Assembly (NCBI GenBank): GCA_965204715.1
Contig: OZ242009.1
Coordinates: 558,001-622,000 of the forward strand
Reading direction: 5' to 3'
From: CATOSP01 sp965204715
Lineage (GTDB): Bacteria > Chloroflexota > Dehalococcoidia > Lucifugimonadales > UBA3495
DNA: 64,000 bases
The notes under the pieces were generated by a model. That model worked only from the letters and a program-made list of their open reading frames with translations, made no database searches and was not told where the DNA came from. Of this stretch, positions 8,120-17,483 are shown in pieces. Within the stretch, counting starts at the first letter, position 1; each line of letters opens with the position of its first letter. Both the position numbers and the translations under genes were made by a program.

Positions 8120-8820
8120 TCTGCCGTTGCCAAGTCCAACACTTCGCTGAGAGTGGATATTGTGGCTCCTTCCCAGTCTTCGCGGTCGCCTCTTATGGTG
8201 TCGTATGGCGCTCGAATCAAGACTGCATCCATGCCCACCCGCGAAGCTCCGGTCAACTCACCGCTGCCGCCGTCACCGACGTATAAGCAGCCCACTGGAG
8301 TGACTCCCAGACGCTCGCACGTCATCCAGTAGATTCGGGGGTCGGGTTTCCTCAGTCCTACTTCGCAGGACAGCACGGCCGTGTCGACCAAGGGGGCCAT
8401 CGGTGTGCGTGGCCAATTAAGGGCATCTTCGAGGACACAATCGCTTATCAACCCAATCTTGTGTCCGCAGTCCCTTAATCTGACGAGAGTGGCGATGGTG
8501 TCAACGCGCGGGGAGAGAACCCCCATGAAGTATTGGAGGCGAATTGCCGCAGCCTGGGATATGCCATCCGGTTTCGGCGAAACGCCAGCCTGGTGGCATA
8601 CGCGCTCCAGGTAAGCTTGCGTAGTTGGGAAAGATCCCGTGTACCGCTCGTCCTCGGTCGCGGACCATGCTGCCCGGAACGCCTCCATGCCAATCCCCAG
8701 GGCCACCGCCACACTCTCCATCATGCTGTCCCAACCGACGCCGGCGTCCGTCCCCTTCAGGTAGGATGGATTGTCCACCAACGTCCCGAACAGGTCGAAT
8801 ATGACCGCTTGGTATCTCAT
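8116..8820 (-). CDS. HAD superfamily hydrolase
   Basis: 234 residues from the ATG at 8820, which places the nucleophile motif FDLFGTLVD at residues 7-15 as in other family members. Motif II is LISDC, motif III is RKPDP and motif IV is YVGDGGSGE, so this is a subfamily IA phosphatase or dehalogenase-type enzyme; the second position of DxD is Phe (DLFGT), as is common. The cap domain between motifs I and II is helical. Substrate unknown. It starts 25 bases after the GDSL hydrolase stop, so the two are probably co-transcribed. An ATG 19 codons upstream would lie inside the previous gene and is less likely. Confidence 0.8.
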   Translation of the reverse strand: MRYQAVIFDLFGTLVDNPSYLKGTDAGVGWDSMMESVAVALGIGMEAFRAAWSATEDERYTGSFPTTQAYLERVCHQAGVSPKPDGISQAAAIRLQYFMGVLSPRVDTIATLVRLRDCGHKIGLISDCVLEDALNWPRTPMAPLVDTAVLSCEVGLRKPDPRIYWMTCERLGVTPVGCLYVGDGGSGELTGASRVGMDAVLIRAPYDTIRGDREDWEGATISTLSEVLDLATAD

Positions 8821-8845
8821 ACGCACTGCGTCGAGAATTGCAGCC

Positions 8846-9865
8846 TCAGGCGACGGTGGCCGTCTGTGCTTTCGCAAAGAACCTGGCCGCTACCCTGTCC
8901 ACGAAGTTCTGGCCCATGATCTTGTAGCCCTCGGCGTCCGGATGCAGGTCGTCGGGCAAGAGGTGCGCCAGGTCTGAACCGAACAACTCCAGCCCGTTGA
9001 CGTAATGCAGGTTCGCGTCGCCTTGGTCTCTCATGGCTTGGACCGCTTCGGCCACTTCCTGACGCATATCCGCAAGGGTGAACCCGACGGCGTTGGGAGT
9101 CGTCTCCCTTGGCGGTGAAAAGATGGGAGATATGACCACGAAGGGCGTGTCGGGATGCTTCTCCCGGACGATGTGGACAAACCCGATGATGGCCGACCGG
9201 AATGTGCGGATGTTGAGGCTGCCAGACCCGTAAATGTTGATTCCCGCTTTCATGGAGAGGAAGTCCGCGGGCAGTTCTCGAATCATCCGGGCGATCATCG
9301 GCTCCAGGTGGCAGTTGCCGCCATAGCCCAGGCAGGTCAAGTTGAGACCGTGTTTACGCGCTGCCACCGCGGGCCATGTGAAGCTGGGACTCTCGGCGGT
9401 GCGGCAGTGGGTAATGGAGCTGCCGTAGGTGACCCACCTGGGGCGGGTGTCCTCGTAGGGTCTGATGGTCGCGCCGTCGGACATTTCCAGGCTGCGCAGC
9501 CGGAACTCACCGTGCTGGGGCAGCCAAAGCTCCACCAGCTTTTCACCGGCGGGCAACCCGTCGAACCTGAAACCAGTCTGCCCGGCAAGCTCCACCGACC
9601 CCTGAAACTCGCCGTCGCAGTACAGGTCTATGCAGCTGCACTCCTCCACCGGCTCGATGTGACCCGCCACGACTTCGGTGTTGCTGTGGCAGGAAATTCT
9701 GACGCCCGCCGGCATGGCCGCGCGCTCGCGCAGAGCGTCGGGCGGGAACAGGGCAAGCTCCTGGTAAGGGATGCGCCAAGGCATCCTCCAGTCGTTAGTA
9801 TCATTGAATGATATTGCGCCCTGCCAACTGAGCCTTGGATCGTCGGGGCGTACCTGTTGGGCCAT
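8846..9865 (-). CDS. SGNH/GDSL family hydrolase with N-terminal GxDLY-like domain
   Basis: About 339 residues from the ATG at 9865, which has AGGAGG eight bases upstream; the longer frame has no ribosome site. The N-terminal part (to residue 145) is a beta domain containing CIDLYCDGEFQG, resembling the GxDLY domain that precedes GDSL_3 lipases. The catalytic blocks are YGSSITH (nucleophile Ser), GYGGNCH, MKAGINIYG and DDLHPDAEGY (Asp and His). Such enzymes deacylate carbohydrates or small esters. No signal peptide is visible, so it is probably cytoplasmic. Confidence 0.8.
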   Translation of the reverse strand: MAQQVRPDDPRLSWQGAISFNDTNDWRMPWRIPYQELALFPPDALRERAAMPAGVRISCHSNTEVVAGHIEPVEECSCIDLYCDGEFQGSVELAGQTGFRFDGLPAGEKLVELWLPQHGEFRLRSLEMSDGATIRPYEDTRPRWVTYGSSITHCRTAESPSFTWPAVAARKHGLNLTCLGYGGNCHLEPMIARMIRELPADFLSMKAGINIYGSGSLNIRTFRSAIIGFVHIVREKHPDTPFVVISPIFSPPRETTPNAVGFTLADMRQEVAEAVQAMRDQGDANLHYVNGLELFGSDLAHLLPDDLHPDAEGYKIMGQNFVDRVAARFFAKAQTATVA

Positions 9866-9951
9866 GTCTTCATCCTCCTGCTGCTGGTCTGGGGCTACAT
9901 GGTGCCTGTGTAACTTTTCCCGAAGGTGCACTGCACCCTGACAACGAAAAG

Positions 9952-9973
9952 GCCACGGCATGGGAACCGTGGC
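9952..9973 (-). terminator. Probable intrinsic terminator after the lipoprotein gene
   Basis: On the minus strand, GCCACGG-8 nt-CCGTGGC followed by CTTTTCG, about 50 bases downstream of the lipoprotein stop. It would end the ABC transporter-lipoprotein transcription unit. Confidence 0.55.
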
Positions 9974-10021
9974 TCTTACACTCGTTTATACGCCTTACGG
10001 CCGATGCCCTAGTTTACGGGC

Positions 10022-10585
10022 CTAGCAGTCCGGCTCTATCTGGCTCTGGTCTTTGGCAATAATCACCGTGTTGTCCTGGAACGCCTCAACTTTTCCGGTA
10101 ACGCAGATGGTCTTGCCCTTGTAGAATTCCCGGAAGCCCTCTTTCTTGGAACCCTCGGGGAAGTTTTTGCTGTCCTCCCGCCAGATCAGTACGGCGCTCC
10201 CGCCGGGGGTCTTGAGGTCGGAGACCTTGGACCCGGCAGTCATGGCTGCTGCCCCCTCGAACAGGAACAACGTCGGCTTGCCCGGTGATCCGGTTACGCG
10301 GATATAGTCTTTCACAGTGCCCTGAACGGTGACTTCCTGGTCCATGTGCTGCGCCATCTCAGCGGCAGGTATGTAACCTGCGGCCATGGCTGCCGCTGCC
10401 TCCGCGGCGGCGCCGGCGTCCGGTTGGGCCTTATCAGCCGTCGTTTCCTTTGCGGCTTCCGTATTTGTACTGGAGGAACTGCCCTCTCCGCCACCGGCGG
10501 AAGGAGCAGAACTGCCGCAGGCGATGATTGCCAGCGCAGCCACCAGCGATGCCAAGGTCATCAGATAGGCCAATCTCACTCTCAT
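10022..10585 (-). CDS. Lipoprotein with an OB-fold-like domain
   Basis: 187 residues. The N-terminus is a lipoprotein signal (MRVRL, a hydrophobic stretch, then the lipobox AIIAC with Cys at 23), followed by a Ser/Gly/Ala-rich linker to about residue 75. The C-terminal part has alternating strands (EVTVQGTVKDY, CVTGKVEAFQDNTVIIAK) like the small OB folds of single-stranded-DNA-binding or tower-type proteins. It probably sits on the outer face of the membrane; ligand unknown. It lies 90 bp downstream of the peptide ABC permease gene on the same strand. Confidence 0.65.
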   Translation of the reverse strand: MRVRLAYLMTLASLVAALAIIACGSSAPSAGGGEGSSSSTNTEAAKETTADKAQPDAGAAAEAAAAMAAGYIPAAEMAQHMDQEVTVQGTVKDYIRVTGSPGKPTLFLFEGAAAMTAGSKVSDLKTPGGSAVLIWREDSKNFPEGSKKEGFREFYKGKTICVTGKVEAFQDNTVIIAKDQSQIEPDC

Positions 10586-10675
10586 ACTTCACCTGCCTCG
10601 GCCTATGCCAAAGATACGGCCCCGCCCGGATTCCTGCTCTCCCAGCTTTGGTAGTCCGGGACCGCGCTGACTGGG

Positions 10676-11614
10676 CTAGTCAGTCCCCCTCAAGCGAGGG
10701 TCCAGGACGTCCCGCAGGGCGTCTCCTAAAACGTTCCAGGCGAATACTACCACGAATATGGCCAGTCCGGGGAACACCGCCAGCCAGGGGGCAAGACTCA
10801 CATACTGGCGAGTCGCGCCGCTGAGCATTCCGCCCCAGGACGGGGTATCGATGGGGCTCCCGACGCCGAGGAAGCTCAGACCAGCCTCTGAGATTATCGC
10901 TCCGCCGATGTAGAAGGTGAACACCACCAGGTACAGCGCGAATATGTTGGGGATGATATGTCTGAGCATGATGCGGGTATTTCCCGCACCCACGGCCCGT
11001 GCGGCCAGGACATAGTCCATTTCCGTGATTGCCAGGGACTGGGAGCGGACGATGCGAGCAGTGCTCGGTATGAAGGCGACGGTCAGGGCGACAATCACGT
11101 TATTGACCGACGCGCCGAGGGCGGACATGATGGCAATTGCCAAAATTAACCCCGGGAACGCCATCATCGCGTCCACAAACCGCTGGACGACCAAGTCCAC
11201 CTTTCCGCCTAACTGGACGCTGGCCACGCCCACGACCATGCCAATGCTGGAACCGAGGAAGGCGGATATGACCCCCACGTACAGGGAGACCCGAGCCCCG
11301 TGGACTATGCGGCTGAAAACATCGCGGGCCAGGTGGTCGGTGCCGAACCAGTATTCCGCGGAGGGGTTGGCGTATTGGTCTCCCGTGTCCACGTTGGTCC
11401 GGTATGGATCGTGGGGCGCCAAGTCCGCCAAGGCCGCTACGATCACCAGGATAATTGCGACCAAGGCCCCGAAGGTCCCCAGGGGCTTGCGGGTCACGAA
11501 GAATCTGATGCCCTGCCAGATCGTACGCTTGGGCCTCAACGAGGTGAATACGCCCGGCTCAACCTCGACAGTTCCATCTGCCCGGACGGAATCGCTTCCT
11601 CTATCTAAACTCAT
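10676..11614 (-). CDS. Peptide-type ABC transporter permease (DppC-like)
   Basis: 312 residues. There is a cytoplasmic N-terminal segment of about 50 residues, the first membrane span, then the characteristic HDPYRTN and YWFGTDHLARDVFSRIVHGAR segments of DppC/OppC. The EAA loop that docks the ATPase is ITEMDYVLAARAVGAGNTRI, and about five more spans follow. GGGAGAAGAG precedes the ATG. It is the second permease of a binding protein-DppB-DppC unit. No ATPase gene follows; the only oligopeptide-type ATPase in the window is 36 kb away. Confidence 0.88.
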   Translation of the reverse strand: MSLDRGSDSVRADGTVEVEPGVFTSLRPKRTIWQGIRFFVTRKPLGTFGALVAIILVIVAALADLAPHDPYRTNVDTGDQYANPSAEYWFGTDHLARDVFSRIVHGARVSLYVGVISAFLGSSIGMVVGVASVQLGGKVDLVVQRFVDAMMAFPGLILAIAIMSALGASVNNVIVALTVAFIPSTARIVRSQSLAITEMDYVLAARAVGAGNTRIMLRHIIPNIFALYLVVFTFYIGGAIISEAGLSFLGVGSPIDTPSWGGMLSGATRQYVSLAPWLAVFPGLAIFVVVFAWNVLGDALRDVLDPRLRGTD

Positions 11615-11651
11615 CTCTTCTCCCAGCCTGCCTGAAAGCGTCCGGCGGGTG

Positions 11652-12623
11652 TTAGCTGTAGCGTATGCGCGGGTCGAGCCATGCGTAGAGCAGGTCGGCG
11701 AACAGGTTCATAACCAGCACCGTGATGGCTATCATCAGCACCACGGCCTGGATCATGGGATAGTCGCGGTTACCGATACTGTCAATCAGGAGCTTGCCCA
11801 TACCGGGCACCAGGAATATGGTCTCAATGATGACCGTGCCGGATATGAGCCGCCCCAACTCGAAGCCGAACAGCGTTACCACCGGCAGCAGGGCGTTCCT
11901 GAGCGCGTGGCGATACACCACGACCCGCTCCGCCAGGCCTTTGGAACGGGCGGTGCGGATATAGTCCTCCCGCAGCACTTCAAGCATGGCCGACCGGGTG
12001 ATGCGGGCGATGAAGGCCATGTTCGAGGTGCCAAGGGCAATGGCTGGGAAAATCAACTGCTGGAAGTTGGTCCACGGATTGTCCCAGACTTTCTCGTATG
12101 CCAGGGGAGGCGCCCACTCGAAAATGAGCACCAGGAAGAAGATGGTCATCACCGCCACCCAGAAGTTGGGCAGGGCGATGCCGAGCAGGGTGATAATCCT
12201 GGCCGCGTAGTCGGAGACGCTGTCCTGCTTTATCGCCGACAGCACACCCAGGGGCACCGCGACGATGGATGCCAAGATCAAGGACATAAGGGTCAGTTCA
12301 ACGGTTGTGGGAATCCGGTCTTTCAGGTAGAAGGTTACCTCGGGCTTGCCTTCGTAGAAGTAGGAATCGCCCAGATCCCCCTTAAGCATGTTGCCGACCC
12401 AGGAGCCGTATTGTACATAGATGGGCCGGTCGGTGCCGAGCTTGGCCCGCAGTTTCTCCAGCTTCTCCACGGTCAGGTTGTCGGCTGCGCCCTCTTCACC
12501 CTCCCCCAGGATCATGAGGGCGGGGTCTCCTGGCACGATGCGCATGATGACGAACACAGCGACCGTTACCAGGAACATGGTGGGGATAAAGAGAAGAGTT
12601 CTTTTTGCTATGTAGGTCTTCAT
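11652..12623 (-). CDS. Peptide-type ABC transporter permease (DppB-like)
   Basis: 323 residues starting MKTYIAKRTLLFIPTMFLVT, the typical first span of DppB/OppB, with the RIVPGDPA motif at about residues 29-36 and the EAA loop REDYIRTARSKGLAER. The C-terminus ends LLYAWLDPRIRYS as in most relatives. It forms the transmembrane pore with the downstream DppC-like protein. The gap to the binding-protein gene is 104 bp and to dppC 37 bp. Confidence 0.88.
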   Translation of the reverse strand: MKTYIAKRTLLFIPTMFLVTVAVFVIMRIVPGDPALMILGEGEEGAADNLTVEKLEKLRAKLGTDRPIYVQYGSWVGNMLKGDLGDSYFYEGKPEVTFYLKDRIPTTVELTLMSLILASIVAVPLGVLSAIKQDSVSDYAARIITLLGIALPNFWVAVMTIFFLVLIFEWAPPLAYEKVWDNPWTNFQQLIFPAIALGTSNMAFIARITRSAMLEVLREDYIRTARSKGLAERVVVYRHALRNALLPVVTLFGFELGRLISGTVIIETIFLVPGMGKLLIDSIGNRDYPMIQAVVLMIAITVLVMNLFADLLYAWLDPRIRYS

Positions 12624-12727
12624 GCGGCTACGCCTTTACGTATCGAGGACTTACTTATACGGGGCAGTCCAGACCGAGGGCTGCTGCCGGGCCTGGACTG
12701 CCGAAAAGCGCTGGTCGATGAGGTAGG

Positions 12728-14608
12728 TTAGCAAGCGGGGTCGCACCAGATGTTCTCCCACTTCTTGTTCCACAACTCGAAGTTGTAATTCTGGATGCGG
12801 TGCTCCAGCGGATGGTTGCGCAGGCCCCAGTAGAGCGGGAAGTTGGCGCTGCCCTCTTCCTGGGCAATCCTGGCCATCTCATGGACTATAGCCTTCCGCT
12901 TTTCCAGGTCCGACTCCTGCTGCTGCTCGTAGTACAGGTCCTCAATCTGGGTGATGGTCCAGAACTTGCCCCTGCCGCCGCCCATCCACTGGGGAAGGGT
13001 GCCGCGCACCCACTTGACCATCAGGGAGTCGGGATCGGCGAAGTGGAGCCCGTGACCCTGCACCATCATCTCGAAGTCTCCGGCCCAGTAGGCGTCGAAG
13101 CCCGCGCCGGCTTCCATCACGCGAATTTCAATTTCCCAGCCGAACACATCCTGCAACTGTTCCTTGACCAGGACGGCCCGGTCCGGGTAGCCGCAGCAGT
13201 TGCGGGCGGTAAGCTGGATGGGTACGGCTCCCGTGATGCCGGCTTCAGTGAGCAAACGCTTGGCCTCGGCGATGTCGTCGGGGTGCTTCTCGCCGTTCAG
13301 TTCCCGGTAGCCGGGCATGTTGGCGTACTCTTCGGCAGAGCGGCTGAACCAGAAGCCATCGGGAATCATGTAGCCCATCAAGTCTTCGCCGCCACTGACG
13401 GCGTCAATAATGGGCTGGCGGTGCAGCGCCAGGTGAATGGCCTGGCGAACGTCGGGGTCATCGAAGGGCGCCTTGGTGGTGTTGACAGTGACCGCCTGCC
13501 AGCCTGTCGGCCCGCCATAGTGAACGGTGAGGTTGTCCATCTCCTCGTCCAGTTTCTTGGCTTCCAGCGTCGTCAGGTTGGTGATCCAACTGGTGGTGAG
13601 GATCTGACCGGTCTTGTAGGCGGCGATGGCCCGGCCCGCGTCGGTGATGATGAAGTGCTTCATCCCGTTTATATAGGGTTTGCCGGGCTTCCAATAGTCC
13701 TCGTTCTTGGTGTACTCGACCGAGACGCCGCTGATGTAGTCTACGAACTTAAAGGCTCCGGACCCGTTTATGGCGGTCAGGTCTCTGCCGCCCTGGACGA
13801 TCCCGTCCTCGATGACGGTCTTGTAGGACTGCACCGCGTTGGTCTCAACGGCCAAGGCAGCGAGGAAGGCCGCCGCTGGGAACTTGGTCTTGATTTCGAC
13901 GGTGTAGTCATCGATTTCCCTGGTTGCGCCGGAGTCAACGTATAGCTCGGTGTTCACCGTGGATGACGTTGACCGTCCTTCCAGTTCAGTACCCACGAAC
14001 TGGTCAGGGTTGACCATGCTCTCCATTGCGAACCAGATGTCCTTGGATGTGACTGGGTTGCCGTCCCACCACTTGGCATCCTCGTTCAGATAGAAGGTAT
14101 AGGTCATGCCGTCGGGGGCCACGTCCCAGGACGTGCAGAGGTCGCAGCGTATGTCTGTAGTGTCTGCGGTCTCGGGGTTGTACTCCACCAGCAGGTTCAT
14201 CATCGGGGACAGGGTCATGTTGAGAATCGACGACTGGTGGACCAGCCGCTGCCGCACGTCGGCGTACTTCTGCATATTGACGAAACCGCCGGATTTGGCG
14301 GAGGTGTCGGGAGTAGCGGTCGGGCCGGGGGTAGCAGTGACCACCACCGCAACTTCCTTGGCCACTTCCTTCACTACCTCTTTCTCCACCTCTTTGACCA
14401 CTTCTACTTCCTTGGTGACCTCTACCTGCTGCACAACCTCCTTGGGGACTTCCTTCACGACCTCCTTCACCACTTCCCTGGTGACCTCAACCTGTTGGAC
14501 CACGGGCTCCGCGGGGGCAGAGCCGCCACAAGCAATGACAAGTGCCACGAGTGAGGCGACTAACATAAGAGTGATCGTCCGAGGTCGGGTGAACCACCAA
14601 GATGACAT
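12728..14608 (-). CDS. ABC transporter substrate-binding lipoprotein, family 5 (peptide/nickel type)
   Basis: 626 residues. Signal peptide with lipobox LVIAC (Cys 27), then a striking linker (residues 36-90) made almost only of Val, Glu, Lys and Gln in repeats like VVKEV and QQVEVTKEVE, then a Thr/Pro-rich hinge. The family-5 solute-binding domain begins near residue 105 (SSILNMTLSPMMNLLVEYNP) and carries the usual segment TYTFYLNEDAKWWDGNPVTSKD. It delivers oligopeptides or another solute to the DppB/DppC permeases encoded just downstream. It has its own consensus promoter about 210 bp upstream. Confidence 0.88.
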   Translation of the reverse strand: MSSWWFTRPRTITLMLVASLVALVIACGGSAPAEPVVQQVEVTREVVKEVVKEVPKEVVQQVEVTKEVEVVKEVEKEVVKEVAKEVAVVVTATPGPTATPDTSAKSGGFVNMQKYADVRQRLVHQSSILNMTLSPMMNLLVEYNPETADTTDIRCDLCTSWDVAPDGMTYTFYLNEDAKWWDGNPVTSKDIWFAMESMVNPDQFVGTELEGRSTSSTVNTELYVDSGATREIDDYTVEIKTKFPAAAFLAALAVETNAVQSYKTVIEDGIVQGGRDLTAINGSGAFKFVDYISGVSVEYTKNEDYWKPGKPYINGMKHFIITDAGRAIAAYKTGQILTTSWITNLTTLEAKKLDEEMDNLTVHYGGPTGWQAVTVNTTKAPFDDPDVRQAIHLALHRQPIIDAVSGGEDLMGYMIPDGFWFSRSAEEYANMPGYRELNGEKHPDDIAEAKRLLTEAGITGAVPIQLTARNCCGYPDRAVLVKEQLQDVFGWEIEIRVMEAGAGFDAYWAGDFEMMVQGHGLHFADPDSLMVKWVRGTLPQWMGGGRGKFWTITQIEDLYYEQQQESDLEKRKAIVHEMARIAQEEGSANFPLYWGLRNHPLEHRIQNYNFELWNKKWENIWCDPAC

Positions 14609-14822
14609 GTTCTCTCCTCCGATTGTTATGATTTGGGTCCGTCGAATCTAGCGAATCACAGCGCAATATCCCTTGAACAGGATGCTGCGGGTTATCGCGT
14701 TACGAATTGCGATGATTTGTCATCGAGAGCTTGAATCCTCCGCCCAAGGGATTATGTGTTTCCGGGATATTCCGCCCGGTATCTCGGGATTCCTGGATAC
14801 GAACCTGCCAAAAAGCGTGTTG

Positions 14823-14851
14823 AATATAGACGCTCGGTTTGTACCTGTCAA
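14823..14851 (-). promoter_or_regulatory. Promoter of the peptide-type ABC operon
   Basis: On the minus strand TTGACA (14851-14846), a 17-bp spacer and TATATT (14828-14823). This is nearly consensus sigma-70 and gives a leader of about 205 nt before the binding-protein ATG at 14608. The 384-bp gap 14609-14992 otherwise holds only the terminator at 14905-14941. Confidence 0.7.
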
Positions 14852-14904
14852 TACGGAATTCTTGACCTGGCAGCGGTCCAGGTGGTCTAGCCAGCCGTTG
14901 ATGG

Positions 14905-14941
14905 AAAGGCCCGGCGGGAATTCTTCTCCCGCCGGGCCTTT
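14905..14941 (-). terminator. Intrinsic terminator (bidirectional shape) after the CoxL-like gene
   Basis: Perfect 15-bp stem AAAGGCCCGGCGGGA / TCCCGCCGGGCCTTT with a 7-nt loop. On the minus strand it ends in TTT 52 bases after the CoxL-like stop; the plus-strand side ends in TTTT. Confidence 0.85.
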
Positions 14942-14992
14942 TGTATACATTTCCTACCCTTTCCTCTGCAGAAAGGGCCCGGGTTGCTGGAC

Positions 14993-17311
14993 TTACTTGG
15001 ACTGTTCCCACATGGTGTCCAGGATTGCGCCGGGGGACATGGGAAGCTTCTCCATTCGCACGCCTATGGCGTCGTTGATGGCGTTGGCTATTGCGGCCAT
15101 CGGAGGCACCAGGGGCACCTCGCCAGTGCCGCGGACACCGAAAGGATGGCCAGGGTTGGGCACCTCGATGATGACCGTGTCCATCATCGGCAGGTCCAGG
15201 CTGGTGGGCATCCGGTAGTCCAGGAAGCTGGAGTTCATCATCTGGCCCTGATCGTTGAAGTAGTATTCTTCGTTCAGCGCCCAGCCGATGCCCTGTACGG
15301 CTCCGCCCTGCATCTGTCCCTCGACATAGCTGGGGTGGATGGCCTTGCCCGCGTCCTGGAAGCTGGTGTAGCGGAGGATGTCCACCTTGCCGGTCTCCGG
15401 GTCCACTTCCACGTCCACCACATGCAAAGCGAAGGCGTTGCCCACGCCCGCCGGGTTGGCGGTGGCCCTGCCGACAATTGGGCCTCCCGTTCCGTTCAGG
15501 CGACGGGCCAGGGACTTGAAGTCGGTCCGCAGTTCCGGGTCTCGCTTGTGCTGCAATATCCCGCCGTCGTACTCGACGTCATCGGGTTCGACGCCCCAGA
15601 TACTGGCGGCACGCTCGACCATCTGGCGCTTGATGTCCACTCCCGCCTCGTAGCAGGCGGTGCCCATCTTGAAGGTGACGCCGCTGCCGCCCGCGCCGGA
15701 GCTGTAGCCGATGGAGTCGGTGTCCACTACGGCCGGCTTGACCTCCTCAACAGGGATCCCGAGGACCTCGGCGAGGTGCATGGCCATCGCCGCCCTGCTG
15801 CCGCCGATGTCCGGCGAACCCTCGACCAGGCTGACGGTGCCGTCGGGGTTGACGCTGGCAACTGCACTGGCGGGACCGCTGCCGTTGAACCATGCCCCGG
15901 CAGCCACGCCCCGGCCCCGGTTGGGTCCCTCAATGGGCGTCGCCAGGTGGGGGTGCTGTTGGGCTGCTTGCAGGCATTCCTCGAACCCGATGCGCCGGAA
16001 AACCGGCCCGGTGGCCTGGCGGGTGCCTTCTTTGGCGGCGTTGCGCAGGCGGAAATCCACCGGGTCCATGCCAATCTTCTGGCAGATTTCGTCGATGACC
16101 GACTCGGCGGCAAATGCCGCGGCAGGCGACCCCGGCGCGCGGTAGGCCGCGGCCTTCTGGGTGTTAACCACCACATCCACGCCTTCGATGTAGGCGTTGG
16201 CGATGTCGTAAGGGGCAAGCATGGTGCGGCACCCGGAAGGAACGGGGGAGCCGGGGAATGCCCCTGCCAGGTAGTTCAGATGGGCCTCGGCTGCGGTTAT
16301 CTTGCCGTCGCGGGTGGCGCCCATCTTCACGGTTATGGTGCTGGCCGACGTGGGGCCGGTGCCCTCGAACACCTCGGTCCGGGTCATGGTCAGCTTCACG
16401 GGTTGCCCGGCCTTGCGCGCAAGCGCCGCGGCCACCGGCTCCAGGTAGCAGCCGCCCTGTCCCTTGCCTCCGAAGCCGCCGCCGATCTCCATCGGGACGA
16501 TCTTGACCTTGGACACGTTGACGCCCAGGACGACCGAGGTGTGGTCACGCAGGGCGAAATGGCCCTGGCTGCTGCACCAGATGGTCACGCTGTCGTCGGT
16601 GGTGTTCCACTGGGCGGTGGCCGAATGCGGTTCGATGTATCCCTGGTGTACCGCCTTGGTGGTGAACTCGCGCTCTACGATAACGTCGGCGTCGGCGAAG
16701 CCCTTTTCCAAGTCACCGGCGCGAAATTCGAAGCGGTTGGCAACGTTGGTGCCGCTGTCCTCGTCCCCCCATCCGCCTGCCCGGGCGTTGGGGCTGTTGC
16801 CGGTGAGCAGACGCTCATGGAGCGCCGGCGCGCCGTCCCTGGTAGCGTCCTCCAGGGTCAGGACGGGGGGCAGTACCTCAAACTCCACGTCCAGCAGGGA
16901 CAAAGCCTGCTCCGCGATGTGCTGAGACGTTGCCGCCACCGCGGCCACGGCATGGCCCCGGTAGAGGGCCTTTTCCCTGGCCATGATGTTGCGGCTGTAG
17001 AACCCGTAGTTGACCGTGCTCCCCTCTTCCTGGTCAGCCACCGCGGCCGATACCTCGGGGAAGTCGGCTGCAGTGACCACGGCCTTTACCCCCGGCAGTG
17101 CCAGGGCGCGGGTTGCGTCGATGCTCTTGATCCGCGCGTGGGGATGGGGGCTGCGGTACAGTTTGCCATAGAGCATCCCGGTAAGATTGATGTCCGCGGC
17201 ATACCGCGCACGTCCCAGGACCTTGTCCGGGCCATCGTGCCGGATGGGGCGCGTGCCGACCACATCGTACTCGCCGGTGGCAAGCACAATGTTTGGCTTG
17301 TAGTCCAACAT
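14993..17311 (-). CDS. Xanthine dehydrogenase/CoxL-family molybdopterin-binding subunit
   Basis: 772 residues. The N-terminal domain begins with RHDGPDKVLGRARYAADI. The molybdopterin-binding part has GGGFGGKGQGG near residue 273 and AYRAPGSP near residue 387, which is the form found in aldehyde/xanthine/aromatic hydroxylases and not the AYxCSFR of genuine form I CO dehydrogenase. The C-terminus has LVPPMAAIANAINDAIG. It hydroxylates an unknown aldehyde, purine or aromatic substrate and needs FeS and FAD partners. None are adjacent: small subunits (coxS, coxM) lie 18 kb away on the same strand. GGAAGGAG precedes the ATG. Confidence 0.88.
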   Translation of the reverse strand: MLDYKPNIVLATGEYDVVGTRPIRHDGPDKVLGRARYAADINLTGMLYGKLYRSPHPHARIKSIDATRALALPGVKAVVTAADFPEVSAAVADQEEGSTVNYGFYSRNIMAREKALYRGHAVAAVAATSQHIAEQALSLLDVEFEVLPPVLTLEDATRDGAPALHERLLTGNSPNARAGGWGDEDSGTNVANRFEFRAGDLEKGFADADVIVEREFTTKAVHQGYIEPHSATAQWNTTDDSVTIWCSSQGHFALRDHTSVVLGVNVSKVKIVPMEIGGGFGGKGQGGCYLEPVAAALARKAGQPVKLTMTRTEVFEGTGPTSASTITVKMGATRDGKITAAEAHLNYLAGAFPGSPVPSGCRTMLAPYDIANAYIEGVDVVVNTQKAAAYRAPGSPAAAFAAESVIDEICQKIGMDPVDFRLRNAAKEGTRQATGPVFRRIGFEECLQAAQQHPHLATPIEGPNRGRGVAAGAWFNGSGPASAVASVNPDGTVSLVEGSPDIGGSRAAMAMHLAEVLGIPVEEVKPAVVDTDSIGYSSGAGGSGVTFKMGTACYEAGVDIKRQMVERAASIWGVEPDDVEYDGGILQHKRDPELRTDFKSLARRLNGTGGPIVGRATANPAGVGNAFALHVVDVEVDPETGKVDILRYTSFQDAGKAIHPSYVEGQMQGGAVQGIGWALNEEYYFNDQGQMMNSSFLDYRMPTSLDLPMMDTVIIEVPNPGHPFGVRGTGEVPLVPPMAAIANAINDAIGVRMEKLPMSPGAILDTMWEQSK

Positions 17312-17483
17312 ACTCTCACTCCTTCCGTTTCAAGCCTGGCTTGAACCTCGCGGTCCGGCGGGGACAGAGTCGTACTATCCCCACCTTTGTTGCGTCTACA
17401 TATTAACACGGTCGGCGCACAAATATGCGGCGCCGAATGTTACCGGAAACCGGCATTGGGAACAAGGAAGTGACTGTGGGCAG

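Noticed and set aside
11025..12731. 568-codon plus-strand frame opposite the DppB/DppC genes
   Set aside because: Both minus-strand permeases have clear family signatures; the opposite frame is rich in His/Gln and Gly without domain character and has no ribosome site.
14341..14503. Possible direct-repeat array such as a CRISPR
   Set aside because: The repeats encode a Val/Glu/Lys linker in frame, with irregular 3-15 base units and no spacers.
14984..17344. 786-codon plus-strand frame opposite the CoxL-like gene
   Set aside because: Mirror frame of a codon-biased gene; it has no motifs and begins inside the terminator region.
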